DNA of 64,000 nt. Origin: Salarchaeum sp. JOR-1. Its GTDB lineage: Archaea; Halobacteriota; Halobacteria; Halobacteriales; Halobacteriaceae. A program made the translations under genes and the position numbers. Below the pieces are notes generated by a model that was not told the origin of the DNA, ran no database searches, and saw only the letters and a list, made by a program, of their open reading frames with translations. The stretch's first letter is position 1, and each line of letters begins with the position of its first letter. The stretch covers positions 992,001-1,056,000 of the forward strand of contig NZ_CP042241.1 in the NCBI RefSeq assembly GCF_007833275.1, in the 5' to 3' direction. This document shows positions 44,638 to 52,662 of the stretch, piece by piece.

Positions 44638-44774
44638 ACTCGTAGATGTCGGTCGGAGGTGAAAAACAGGCCGGTCGCGGGGATACACGAACGCGCATAT
44701 TTCTCCACCGGAAACGAGGGGGTTTGGGCAGGGTAATGGAAACCGCTTTGTGAGTCGCGTCCGCTCTCCCCGGT

Positions 44775-45803
44775 ATGACGAGCGTCAAGGATCTCCACGT
44801 CGACCGCGCCGCCACCGCCGACCGCCTCGGCCGCGGGCGGTTCGCGTTCACGGACGACTACTCCGTCTTCGACTGGGGGAAGATGCCCGACGAGATACCC
44901 GGGAAGGGCGCGAGCCTCTGCGCGATGAGCGCGTTCAACTTCGAACGCCTCGAAGCCCGCGGCATCCCGACCCACTACCGGGGCGTCGTCGCCGACGGCG
45001 AAACGGTCGAACTGGACGCGCTGGACGCCGACGCGGACGCGCCGGCAGAGATGGCGGTCGACCTCGCGACAGTCCCCGAGTTGCCGCACGACGGCCGCGA
45101 CTACGACTACGACGCCTACTACGCCGCCGCCCGCGACAACGTCCTCGTCCCCCTCGAAATCGTCTTCCGGAACTCGGTACCCGTCGGGTCGAGTCTGCGG
45201 TCGCGCGCGACGCCCGCCGAGTGCGGCCTCGATCTCGATAGCTGGCCGGACGAACCCGTCACCCTCCCGAACCCCGTCGTGGAGTTCTCCACGAAGCTCG
45301 AAGAGGGCGACCGCTACCTCGACGTCGAGGAGGCCGAGCGCATCGCCGGGCCCGCGGACGTGAACGAACTCGAATCGGTCGCGCTCGACGTGAACGACCT
45401 CGTCACCGAGCGCGCCGACGCCGTCGGCCTCACCCACCAGGACGGCAAAATCGAGTGCGTGCTCGCGGACGGCGAAATCCGGGTCGCGGACGCCGTCGGG
45501 ACGCTCGACGAAAACAGGTTCTCCTACGGCGACCAGCAGGTGTCGAAGGAGGTCGTCCGCCAGTACTACAAGCGCACCCAGCCGGACTGGGTGGAGGACG
45601 TGGCCGCGGCGAAGGCGCGCGCGGACGCGGAGGACGTGGCGGACTGGAAACAGTTCTGCGAACGCACTCCAAATCAGCTCCCGCGCTCGGTGGTTCGCGC
45701 GACGAGCGACCTCTACCGGGCGGGCGCGAACGCCTACACCGACACGTCCTTCTTCGACGCGCCCGCGCTCGACGCGGCCGTCGACGCCGTCCGCGACCTC
45801 TAA
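44775..45803 (+). CDS. purC: SAICAR synthase
   Basis: A 342-aa phosphoribosylaminoimidazole-succinocarboxamide synthase, joining aspartate to CAIR in purine synthesis. Motifs: RLGRGRFAFTDDYSVFDWGK (nucleotide loop, with KMPDEIPGKG), VPLEIVFRNSVPVGSSL (substrate), VVEFSTKLEEGDRYL, GLTHQDGKIECVLADG and NRFSYGDQQVSKEVVRQ. It is convergent with purU, another folate/purine gene, 1 bp apart. Confidence 0.94.
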   Translation: MTSVKDLHVDRAATADRLGRGRFAFTDDYSVFDWGKMPDEIPGKGASLCAMSAFNFERLEARGIPTHYRGVVADGETVELDALDADADAPAEMAVDLATVPELPHDGRDYDYDAYYAAARDNVLVPLEIVFRNSVPVGSSLRSRATPAECGLDLDSWPDEPVTLPNPVVEFSTKLEEGDRYLDVEEAERIAGPADVNELESVALDVNDLVTERADAVGLTHQDGKIECVLADGEIRVADAVGTLDENRFSYGDQQVSKEVVRQYYKRTQPDWVEDVAAAKARADAEDVADWKQFCERTPNQLPRSVVRATSDLYRAGANAYTDTSFFDAPALDAAVDAVRDL

Positions 45804-45804
45804 C

Positions 45805-46749
45805 TTAGTCGTCGAGCGCCTCGTCCACGGGCATCTCGGGGTTCGCGTCGCTCGCGGGGTCGGGCAGGCCGAGCTGGTAGTCGTCGGCGTCCTCCCGTAT
45901 CCGGGTGCGGCCGCGGTGGACGCTCACGTCGTCGTTCAGGTGGAGGGAGACGGCTTCGCGGAGCGCGTCCGCCTCCAGGGGCTGGCCGCGCGCCTTCACG
46001 TCCTCGACGGTGGCGTCGTCCGGCACGTCGAACGCGCGCTGCGTGATGATGGGGCCCTGGTCGAGGTCGGTCGTCACGTAGTGCGCCGTCACGCCCGCCA
46101 CCCGGACGCCCTCCTCGACGGCCTGCCGGTACGCTTGCGCGCCCGGGAACGCCGGCAGGAGGCTCGGGTGGATGTTGATGATGCGGCCCTCGTACCGGAA
46201 CACCACGTCCGGGCTGAGGATGCGCATGTAGCGCGCGAGCACCACGAGGTCGACGCCGTACTCGTCGAGGATGTCGAGCAACTCGGACTCGTCGGGCGTC
46301 CCGCTCCCGTCGCCGATGTCGTGGAAGGGAACGCCGGCGGACTCAGCGACCGGTTCGAGGTCGTCGTGGTTCCCGACGACGACCCGGATTTCGCCGTCGA
46401 GCTTCCCCGATCCCGCGGCGGACAGCAAGTCCTCGAGGCAGTGCGACTCCCGGGTAACGAGCACCGCGATACCCCGGGTCTCGCGGGCGTCCGGGAACCG
46501 CACCCGGATGTCGACGCCGAGGTCGTCCGCGAGGTCGTCGAGCGCGTCAGTGAGCGTCTCGCGCGTGCACACCATCTCCCGGGTGTCCGCGCGCAGCGTC
46601 ATCCGGAACACGCCCTCCCGCACGGCCTGGTCGATGTCCTCGATGTTGATTCCGCGCTCGAACAGCAGGCTGGTGACGTTCGCGACGAGTCCGGTTCTAT
46701 CGTCGCCGACGACCGTAATCTCCGTGTACTCCTCGGTCACGCGCACCAC
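45805..46749 (-). CDS. purU: Formyltetrahydrofolate deformylase/formyltransferase-like protein
   Basis: A 314-aa protein. The N-terminal ACT domain (TEITVVGDDRTGLVANVTSL) is followed by a formyltransferase domain with IINIHPSLLPAFPGAQAYRQ, GVTAHYVTTDLDQGPII and LARYMRILSPDVV. PurU releases formate from 10-formyl-THF for purine synthesis; in haloarchaea the same protein may act as a formyltransferase. The last 50 residues are acidic and extra. GTG 46749 is preferred (46746 and 46738-46740 also possible); a longer frame to 46824 would lie over the promoter. Confidence 0.87.
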   Translation of the reverse strand: MVRVTEEYTEITVVGDDRTGLVANVTSLLFERGINIEDIDQAVREGVFRMTLRADTREMVCTRETLTDALDDLADDLGVDIRVRFPDARETRGIAVLVTRESHCLEDLLSAAGSGKLDGEIRVVVGNHDDLEPVAESAGVPFHDIGDGSGTPDESELLDILDEYGVDLVVLARYMRILSPDVVFRYEGRIINIHPSLLPAFPGAQAYRQAVEEGVRVAGVTAHYVTTDLDQGPIITQRAFDVPDDATVEDVKARGQPLEADALREAVSLHLNDDVSVHRGRTRIREDADDYQLGLPDPASDANPEMPVDEALDD

Positions 46750-46882
46750 CGCCGTAGTCGAGTCATCACCCGTAGAAGGGCGGGGACGGCCAAAAGGATA
46801 GCCTTCCGCGCAAACCCTGGTCACTCAAAGAGCCATCGTGGTCTCCGGTAGGTAGTTACGGCGACCGGGACACGTCCCGGGT

Positions 46883-47431
46883 ATGCAGCGACGAACGTTC
46901 CTCGCCGGCGCGGGCGCGGCGGGCGCGACCGGACTCGCGGGGTGTTCCGCCCTCTCGACGGAGGTATCGGCGACGACGCTCTGGATCGACGACGGCCGCG
47001 AAGTGTACGCGTCCTTCTCCGCGGACGGCGACGAGGTCGCGGCCGCCGGCGTGCGGTTCTACGAGGAGCGGGACGCCGGGGTCGTCCCGTTTCGCGCGTG
47101 GGTCGAGCGAACGGACGACGCGGCCTACGCGGACGTGCGCCTCGCCGTCACGCACGGCGACCCGGCCGGCGCGCTCTACATGCGGCCGCCGAGCGCGACT
47201 GAACGCCCCGCGTTCTCCTACACGCACACGAGCGATCCCGCGGGCGCGGTCGTCGCGCTTGACGACCCGGACGACGCCGACACGCTCACCTACGGCTTCT
47301 GCTTCGACCCGGAGGGCGGCGACACCGACCTCCGCCTCGACGTCGCCCTCACTCTCACCACGGGCGGCCTCCGACCGACCCGCTGGGCGTGCAGCGCCAC
47401 CCGAACCCTCACCCCGTCCGCCCACGTCTGA
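46883..47431 (+). CDS. Tat-exported lipoprotein of unknown function
   Basis: A 182-aa protein. The leader is a Tat plus lipobox signal: QRRTFLAGAGAAGATGLAGC, with the lipid-bearing Cys at residue 21. The mature part is beta-rich and acidic (WIDDGREVYASFSADGDEV; TYGFCFDPEGGDTDLRLD), typical of haloarchaeal surface lipoproteins. It is preceded by a promoter region shared with purU. No binding site is evident. Confidence 0.85.
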   Translation: MQRRTFLAGAGAAGATGLAGCSALSTEVSATTLWIDDGREVYASFSADGDEVAAAGVRFYEERDAGVVPFRAWVERTDDAAYADVRLAVTHGDPAGALYMRPPSATERPAFSYTHTSDPAGAVVALDDPDDADTLTYGFCFDPEGGDTDLRLDVALTLTTGGLRPTRWACSATRTLTPSAHV

Positions 47432-47437
47432 CCACGT

Positions 47438-47450
47438 TCGTGTAACACGA
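47438..47450. promoter_or_regulatory. Palindrome upstream of purS
   Basis: TCGTGT-A-ACACGA is a perfect 6-bp-arm palindrome 47 bp before the purS ATG. A TTTTT run (47465-47469) lies between it and the gene. It is a candidate operator for the purSQ pair; the same motif was not found before purC or purU. Confidence 0.35.
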
Positions 47451-47496
47451 CGCGTAACCACAATCGTTTTTGGGCACGAACGCGCTTCTCCGCGTG

Positions 47497-47751
47497 ATGA
47501 CCGCCTACACCGCGACGGTGACCGTCCGCCTCAAGCGCGGCGTCCTCGACCCCGAAGCCGAGACCACCAAGCGCGCGCTCGAACGCCTCGGGTTCGACCT
47601 CGACGGCCTCCGGTCGACCGACCGCTTCGAACTCGACCTCACTGCGGAGAGCGAGGACGCCGCCGCCGAGCGCGCGGACGAGATGGCGGAACGCCTCCTC
47701 GCCAACCCCACCATCCACGACTACACCGTGGAGGTCACCGAACGCGAATGA
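47497..47751 (+). CDS. purS: Phosphoribosylformylglycinamidine synthase subunit PurS
   Basis: An 84-aa small subunit that joins PurL and PurQ in the FGAM synthase complex. YTATVTVRLKRGVLDPEAET and TKRALERLGFDLDGLRSTDR are typical. ATG 47497 gives the family N-terminus. purQ follows after 52 bp. Confidence 0.94.
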   Translation: MTAYTATVTVRLKRGVLDPEAETTKRALERLGFDLDGLRSTDRFELDLTAESEDAAAERADEMAERLLANPTIHDYTVEVTERE

Positions 47752-47803
47752 CGGCTCAACGCCCTGATACCGCCGGTCTGCGAGTCCACGGAGGTGTCTC
47801 GCG

Positions 47804-48478
47804 GTGACCGTCGCTATCGTCCGCTTCGGCGGGTCGAACTGCGACCGCGACGCCCTGCGCGCGCTCCACCACCTCGACGTGGACGCCGAAATCGTCTGGC
47901 ACGAGGACGGCCTCCCCGCGGACACGTCCGGCGTCGTGCTCCCCGGCGGGTTCTCGTACGGCGACTACCTCCGCGCCGGCGCGATGGCCGCCCACTCGCC
48001 CGTGATGGACGACGTGCGCGACCTCGCCGCCGACGGCGTGCCCGTGCTCGGCGTGTGCAACGGCGCGCAAATCGGGAGCGAGTCCGGCCTCGCGCCCGGC
48101 GCGTTCACCACGAACGCGAGCGCGCGCTTCCAGTGCGAACACGTCCACCTCCGCGTCGAGAACGCCGACACCCCGTGGACGCGCGCGTACGACGAGGGCG
48201 ACGTGCTCTCCATCCCCATCGCGCACGGCGAAGGCCGCTTCGAAATCGCCGACGACCGACTCGACGCCCTCGAAGCCGAAGACAGAGTGCTGTTCCGGTA
48301 CTGCGACGAACACGGGAACGTCGGTACTGAATCGAACCCGAACGGCTCGAAGCACGGCGTCGCGGGCGTGCTCGGCGAGCGCGACACCGTCGCCGTCCTC
48401 ATGCCCCATCCCGAGCGCGCCAGCCTCCCCGATATCGGCGGGACGGACGGACAGGGCGTGCTCCGCGCGTTCGACTGA
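47804..48478 (+). CDS. purQ: Phosphoribosylformylglycinamidine synthase subunit PurQ
   Basis: A 224-aa class I glutamine amidotransferase giving ammonia to PurL. The Cys nucleophile is in VLGVCNGAQIGSESG, the His-Glu pair in MPHPERASLPD, and other motifs are VRFGGSNCDRDA and VLPGGFSYGDYLRAGA. The GTG start at 47804 has a good GGAGGTG site at 47790-47796. purL itself is not in the window. Confidence 0.95.
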   Translation: MTVAIVRFGGSNCDRDALRALHHLDVDAEIVWHEDGLPADTSGVVLPGGFSYGDYLRAGAMAAHSPVMDDVRDLAADGVPVLGVCNGAQIGSESGLAPGAFTTNASARFQCEHVHLRVENADTPWTRAYDEGDVLSIPIAHGEGRFEIADDRLDALEAEDRVLFRYCDEHGNVGTESNPNGSKHGVAGVLGERDTVAVLMPHPERASLPDIGGTDGQGVLRAFD

Positions 48479-48799
48479 CTACTGCTCGGTCAGCAACACG
48501 ACTTCCACGAGTTCGCCGTCGTACCGCACGAACCGGCCGTCGAGCGCCTCGTAGGCGTCACGCACCCGCTCGTACTCCCCGCCGTCGAGTTCGACCGTCG
48601 CCTCGCCTGCGGACGCGGCGTCCCGCACCACCCGCCTGATTTCCTCGGTCTCGACCTCGTCGTAGTCCACGACGGTCGCGTTCGCGGGCGCGTCGGCGAC
48701 CGTGCGGCCTTCCAGGTGACCGCTCCGCGCGTCACCGAGACACCCGGCGGTGAGCAGGAGGGCGCAGCACACGAATGCGACGGCGAGAGCGCCACGCAT
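48479..48799 (-). CDS. Small lipoprotein of unknown function
   Basis: A 106-aa protein with a lipoprotein signal (LAVAFVCCALLLTAGC, lipobox LTAGC). The mature part is acidic, mixed helix and sheet (VDYDEVETEEIRRVVRDAAS; GGEYERVRDAYEALDGRFV). It ends 1 bp from purQ (convergent) and lies 44 bp downstream of the RaSEA gene. No known family recognised. Confidence 0.72.
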   Translation of the reverse strand: MRGALAVAFVCCALLLTAGCLGDARSGHLEGRTVADAPANATVVDYDEVETEEIRRVVRDAASAGEATVELDGGEYERVRDAYEALDGRFVRYDGELVEVVLLTEQ

Positions 48800-48843
48800 C
48801 GCTTGAAATCTCTCACCGAACGAACAAAAAATTTCGTTGCTGA

Positions 48844-49920
48844 CTACTCCGCGAGCGGGAGGTTGTAACTCGTCTCGCGTTCCACGACTTCTTCCCACGT
48901 GTGCTCGCACTCGCAGGACACCTCATCGAAGACGGAGGGGTCCTGCCGGAGGTCGAAGTCCTTGATGGCTTCCTGCACGAGGTCGTCGCACTCCCCGCAG
49001 TTGTGCGGCCCCCTATCGCTGCCGTGGCCGACGGGGTCACTGACGACGATGGCGTCCGCGTCCGCCGTCGATTCGAGCACGTCACAGATACTCCACATCC
49101 ACGGCGGCCGGTACCCCCCGCGGAAGTGCAGTTGGTCGACCATCGTGTACCGCTGGACGTTACACGGGTTCATCGAGACGGTGTGACAGCCCTCCACGTC
49201 CGCGCACGCCCGAATCGAGTCCTTCATGTCCTGCACTGCCTCGCCCTCCGCGAGGAACGGCGGCTTCATCAACAGGTAGGCTTTCACGCCCGCGCCCGCC
49301 TCCTTCGCTTCGAGCGCGGCGTCCTCGAAGTCCGCGAAGTCGAAGTACTTGTTCACGCAGTCGTGACGCACGCGGTCGTTCGCCGTTTCGAGGCCGACCG
49401 CCACGTCCGTCTCCAACCCCACGTCCACGAAGTCACGCACGCGGTCTTCCTGCACGAAGTCCGGCAGGCTCTCGACGACGATGCGCTCCCGGTCGCTGAA
49501 CGTCTCCGCGATCGCCTTCCGCGTCTCCGCGGGAACCTCGCGCTCGTCGAGGAAACTCCCGCTCGTGTAGATCTTGACGAGGCCGGACGTCTCCTCCGCG
49601 TTCTCGGCCTCGTGGTCGAGACACACCTGGATCTGATCCATCAGCGCCTCGTGCTCGACGCTCCCGTCCTCCACCGATTCGGCGACGTACCCGCACATCG
49701 TACACCCGCCGGCGCGCGCCCACCGACACCCGCCCGTGTTGAGAATGATAGTGAGGCTCTGGTAGACGCCGCTCGGCGTGTTGTCCTCGTCTATCCACAC
49801 GCGCGTCGGCTCGTGGGGGTCGTACGTCTCGTCGCGCTCGCCCCGCAACTCCCGCATCACCTTGTTGTGGGCGTCCATCCCCCGACCCGACTCGTACACC
49901 TCGGGGCTCGGCTGACTCAT
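48844..49920 (-). CDS. Archaeosine radical SAM protein RaSEA
   Basis: A 358-aa Elp3-like radical SAM enzyme. The cluster motif is GGCRWARAGGCTMCGY (Cys-x8-Cys-x2-Cys). Other segments: LVKIYTSGSFLDEREVP, VVESLPDFVQEDRV, VAVGLETANDRVRHDCVNK, TVSMNPCNVQRYT, and a C-terminal Cys/His set (HNCGECDDLV; SCECEHTWEEV) that may bind zinc. RaSEA works with ArcS to split preQ0-lysine-tRNA and give archaeosine; arcS is about 18 kb away in this window. ATG 49920 shares bases with the stop of the VanZ-like gene. Confidence 0.9.
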   Translation of the reverse strand: MSQPSPEVYESGRGMDAHNKVMRELRGERDETYDPHEPTRVWIDEDNTPSGVYQSLTIILNTGGCRWARAGGCTMCGYVAESVEDGSVEHEALMDQIQVCLDHEAENAEETSGLVKIYTSGSFLDEREVPAETRKAIAETFSDRERIVVESLPDFVQEDRVRDFVDVGLETDVAVGLETANDRVRHDCVNKYFDFADFEDAALEAKEAGAGVKAYLLMKPPFLAEGEAVQDMKDSIRACADVEGCHTVSMNPCNVQRYTMVDQLHFRGGYRPPWMWSICDVLESTADADAIVVSDPVGHGSDRGPHNCGECDDLVQEAIKDFDLRQDPSVFDEVSCECEHTWEEVVERETSYNLPLAE

Positions 49921-50261
49921 TACTCGCCGTAGCCGTCCGGCGCGTAAAGCCGCTTCGTCACCGCCGCGACCGCACCCCCCGCCAACGCACCCGCGAGGTT
50001 CGCCACTGCGTCGAGCAGACTCCCGGTTCGCCACGCCACCAGCGCCTGCGCGCCCTCGACGCACAGCCCGAACGCGACCGCCACCACCACCGCGACTGGC
50101 ACCGAGAGCGACGACTCGCGCGCCAGCAGCCACGCCAACACCGCATACGCCGCCACGTGCAGGAGCTTATCCACCGGTAGCCCCCCGCCACTCGGCGGCC
50201 CCGCCGGAAGGAGAGACGCCACCAACACCACGACCGCCCACCCTATCGCCCAGCGCCGCAC
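49920..50261 (-). CDS. VanZ-like membrane protein
   Basis: A 113-aa protein with four helices. VanZ-like pattern: an early helix ending in SLLPAGPPSGG, the motif DKLLHVAAYAVLAWLL, then EGAQALVAWRTGSLLDAVAN, where the acidic and Arg residues are conserved. GTG 50261 is the best start. It lies 2 bp after the neighbouring 153-aa gene and overlaps RaSEA by one base, so all three are one operon. Confidence 0.8.
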   Translation of the reverse strand: MRRWAIGWAVVVLVASLLPAGPPSGGGLPVDKLLHVAAYAVLAWLLARESSLSVPVAVVVAVAFGLCVEGAQALVAWRTGSLLDAVANLAGALAGGAVAAVTKRLYAPDGYGE

Positions 50262-50263
50262 GA

Positions 50264-50725
50264 CTACAGCGGCGTGTCCTCGGCCCGCTGGTGCGCCTGC
50301 TCCCGCATCTCCTGCACCTCCGCCACGTACTCGTACCCCGGCACGATCCCCTCGAACCACGTCCCCTCCACGTAGTTCACCACCGCCAGCGCGTCGTCCG
50401 CGACACTTCCCTCCCGCGCCTCCACCTCCGCCTCAACCGTCACCCGCCCGCCCTCGCGAACCACCACCGGCTCCGCCGTCAACTCCGCGTACGTCACCCC
50501 ACCCACGTCCTCGACACGCAGCGAAAACGTCTCGAACCACCCCTCCGACACCGTCTCCCCGACCTCGCCCTCCACCACCGCATCCAACGTCGGCACCTCC
50601 ACCCGCACCCGATACTCGTCCTCGCCCGGCACCACCGACGCCTCCCAATCAGACCCCACAACCTCGAACACACCATCCCCGCGCTCGAACCGCTCACTCG
50701 CCTCGAACTCAGACTCGACGTTCAT
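50264..50725 (-). CDS. Haloarchaeal protein of unknown function (DUF5813-like)
   Basis: A 153-aa acidic, beta-rich soluble protein (VVGSDWEASVVPGEDEYRV; VRVEVPTLDAVVEGEVGETV; RVTVEAEVEAREGSVADDAL). It resembles the haloarchaeal DUF5813 type, a name given from memory. It heads the operon with the VanZ-like and RaSEA genes. ATG 50725 excludes a short extension to 50746. No catalytic motif seen. Confidence 0.75.
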   Translation of the reverse strand: MNVESEFEASERFERGDGVFEVVGSDWEASVVPGEDEYRVRVEVPTLDAVVEGEVGETVSEGWFETFSLRVEDVGGVTYAELTAEPVVVREGGRVTVEAEVEAREGSVADDALAVVNYVEGTWFEGIVPGYEYVAEVQEMREQAHQRAEDTPL

Positions 50726-50773
50726 ACCCCAGCAAAAGAGACTCACCGAAAAGGGCGTTTCGCGTCACCGACC

Positions 50774-51078
50774 ACAGGAGGGATTTGAACCACGCCCAGA
50801 CGGTCGCCCTTCGGGCGCTGCGTCTGGTCTACTTCAGAATCCCTCTACCGCATCGTTCTTCACTTCGTTCAGAAACGATGCGAGGGGAGGGATTTGAACC
50901 TCAGTCGTTCCGCTACGCTCCACTCTCTGCTTCAAATCCCTCTCTACGCAGTTATCCTCGTTTCACTCGGAAAACTGCGAGGGGAGGGATTTGAACTAAC
51001 GTCAGACTCACTCCGTTCGCCTGACTGAGTTCAAATCCCACGCTGTTCGCACCGCTCCTCACTGTCGTTCGTCGCAGG
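50774..51078. repeat. Tandem array of palindromic tRNA-3'-end-like units next to tRNA-Leu
   Basis: About 100-bp units each contain AGGGATTTGAAC, identical to the T-arm of the adjacent tRNA-Leu (complement), and an inverted partner: AGGGATT/AATCCCT (50779-50785/50838-50844, degenerate), AGGGATTTGAA/TTCAAATCCCT (50888-50898/50931-50941) and GGGATTTGAAC/GTTCAAATCCC (50986-50996/51029-51039). Units are joined by unrelated spacer hairpins: GCATCGTT/AACGATGC (50850-50881), CGCAGTT/AACTGCG (50947-50979), GCACC/GGTGC (51049-51081). The two inner copies also keep the acceptor end GCGAGGGGAGGG. No coding frame fits. Confidence 0.8.
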
Positions 51079-51163
51079 TGCGAGGGGAGGGATTTGAACC
51101 CACGAACCCCTTCGGGAGCGGATCTTAAGTCCGCCGCCTTTGGCCTGGCTCAGCCACCCTCGC
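51079..51163 (-). tRNA. tRNA-Leu (anticodon TAA)
   Basis: An 85-nt class II tRNA. Acceptor GCGAGGG pairs with CCCTCGC, D-arm GGCTGAGCCAGG, anticodon stem-loop GCGGA-CTTAAGA-TCCGC (TAA reads UUA/UUG), a long variable arm (TCCCGAAGGGG) and T-arm GTGGGTTCAAATCCC. Discriminator A. CCA is not encoded. Its 3' end borders a tandem array of palindromes that copy its T-arm and acceptor. Confidence 0.95.
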
Positions 51164-51203
51164 GCACCCCTATCGAATCGGTCGGTCTACCTGAATCTGA
51201 CGA

Positions 51204-51542
51204 CTACCAGTCGACGCTGACGGTGCCGTCGCCGTGCGGGTCGGGCGCGATTTCCTCGTTCGTCCGGCGGTCGATGACGTGAATCACGCCCGCGTCCTTC
51301 TTCGCGGGACACACCTCGGCGGCCTCGACGTTGTGGTCGAGTTCGGACTCGTCGAAGAAGTACGAGACGGGTTTCCCCATCCCCGACTTGAGGTCCATCT
51401 CCCAGTTCGCGGAGACGTTCGCGCACTTCCCCGCGCCGATGCACTTGTTCGCCTCGAAAATCAGCTTATAGGGCTTCTCCGACACCGGCGGGGCGTCCGC
51501 CTCCCCGACGCTGCTCGGGTCGAACCCCTCGTCGTCGCTCAT
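51204..51542 (-). CDS. Single-cluster ferredoxin with three Cys
   Basis: A 112-aa acidic protein. The cluster-binding region is NKCIGAGKCANVSANWEMD followed by AAEVCPAKK. Only three Cys are present, with Ala/Gly at the second position of the usual CxxCxxC, as in 3Fe-4S ferredoxins that serve cytochrome P450 or similar enzymes. There is an N-terminal acidic extension of about 30 residues. Partner unknown; no oxidoreductase gene is adjacent. Confidence 0.85.
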   Translation of the reverse strand: MSDDEGFDPSSVGEADAPPVSEKPYKLIFEANKCIGAGKCANVSANWEMDLKSGMGKPVSYFFDESELDHNVEAAEVCPAKKDAGVIHVIDRRTNEEIAPDPHGDGTVSVDW

Positions 51543-51614
51543 ACCTAGACAACTCTCCTCCGGGGACTAACGCGTATCGCTCTCCGCGCGCGAAAACCCC
51601 CTCGTGGAGTACGT

Positions 51615-51630
51615 CAGACCGCGCGGTCTG
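51615..51630. repeat. Perfect 16-bp palindrome
   Basis: CAGACCGCGCGGTCTG reads the same on both strands. It lies between the ferredoxin promoter and the 53-bp repeat array. It may be an end hairpin for transcripts crossing the array or a protein-binding site. Confidence 0.55.
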
Positions 51631-51635
51631 ACCCG

Positions 51636-52082
51636 CGACTCGCCTTACTCGTCGTGAACGACGCCAGCGTGCGGCGCTGGCTGGCTCACGACTCGCCTTA
51701 CTCGTCGTGAACGACGCCAGCGTGCGGCGCTGGCTGGCTCACGACTCGCCTTACTCGTCGTGAACGACGCCAGCGTGCGGCGCTGGCTGGCTCACGACTC
51801 GCCTTACTCGTCGTGAACGACGCCAGCGTGCGGCGCTGGCTGGCTCACGACTCGCCTTACTCGTCGTGAACGACGCCAGCGTGCGGCGCTGGCTGGCTCA
51901 CGACTCGCCTTACTCGTCGTGAACGACGCCAGCGTGCGGCGCTGGCTGGCTCACGACTCGCCTTACTCGTCGTGAACGACGCCAGCGTGCGGCGCTGGCT
52001 GGCTCACGACTCGCCTTACTCGTCGTGAACGACGCCAGCGTGCGGCGCTGGCTGGCTCACGACTCGCCTTACTCGTCGTGAA
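51636..52082. repeat. 53-bp perfect tandem repeat, eight copies plus a partial
   Basis: The unit starts CGACTCGCCTTACTCGTCGT and recurs at 51636, 51689, 51742, 51795, 51848, 51901, 51954, 52007 and, cut short after 23 bp, at 52060. All full copies look identical. Each has the hairpin GCCAGCG-TGCGG-CGCTGGC. The partial last copy covers the stop and last codons of the cyclophilin gene, so the array seems to have grown from that gene's 3' end. The unit length is not a multiple of three and no protein is encoded. Confidence 0.95.
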
Positions 52083-52584
52083 TCTCGACGGATTCGAGGA
52101 CGATGTCCTTCATCGGTTCGTCGCTGCGGTCGGTGGGCGTGCTCCCGATGTCCTCGACCACGTCCATGCCGTCCGTCACCTTCCCGAAGACAGCGTGTTT
52201 GCCGTCGAGGTGGGGCTGGGCGCCGAGCGTGATGAAGAACTGGCTGCCGTTCGTGTTCGGGCCGGAGTTCGCCATCGAGAGGACGCCGGCGTCGTCGTGG
52301 TTCAAGTCCTCGTGGAACTCGTCGTCGAACTCGTAGCCGGGGCCGCCCCGTCCGGTGCCGGTGCGGTCGCCGGTCTGAACCATGAAGTCGTCGATGACGC
52401 GGTGGAACGGCACGTCCTCGTAGTATGGTTCGCCCTCGACTCGCTCGTTCGTCTCGGGGTCAGTCCACGTTTTCTCGCCCGTCGCCAACCCAACAAAATT
52501 CTCGACGGTGTTCGGGACTTTCTCGTCGTAGAGTTCGACTTCGATGTCGCCCTCGCTCGTGTGCAGCGTCGCGTCGATGGTCAT
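52069..52584 (-). CDS. Cyclophilin-type peptidylprolyl isomerase
   Basis: A 171-aa cyclophilin that speeds proline cis-trans changes in protein folding. Active-site segments: [20 protein letters not shown] (catalytic Arg and Phe), [20 protein letters not shown] and [19 protein letters not shown]. No signal peptide, so it is cytoplasmic. Its last codons lie inside the partial end copy of the 53-bp tandem repeat, so the repeat forms the 3' untranslated region. Confidence 0.94.
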   Translation of the reverse strand: MTIDATLHTSEGDIEVELYDEKVPNTVENFVGLATGEKTWTDPETNERVEGEPYYEDVPFHRVIDDFMVQTGDRTGTGRGGPGYEFDDEFHEDLNHDDAGVLSMANSGPNTNGSQFFITLGAQPHLDGKHAVFGKVTDGMDVVEDIGSTPTDRSDEPMKDIVLESVEIHDE

Positions 52585-52662
52585 GGCTACGCGAAGGCGG
52601 TTCGCCGGGAAAACGCTGCTGGTGTGCGGTGGGCTTATCGGGCGACGGCGGGGATTCGGGGT

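Noticed and set aside
46750-46824. N-terminal extension of purU to a GTG at 46824
   Set aside because: The extension is compositionally unlike the ACT domain, overlaps the probable promoter, and the family begins near the GTG at 46749.
50774-51078. CRISPR array
   Set aside because: Repeats are not constant-length direct repeats with unique spacers of equal size; they are tRNA-derived palindromes, and no cas genes are near.
50774-51078. Integron-type attC array
   Set aside because: Although the units are palindromic and serial, there are no gene cassettes, no integron integrase, and the arms match tRNA-Leu itself.
51636-52082. CRISPR array or replication-origin iterons
   Set aside because: There are no spacers between the identical 53-bp units, and no replication initiator gene or AT-rich unwinding region nearby.
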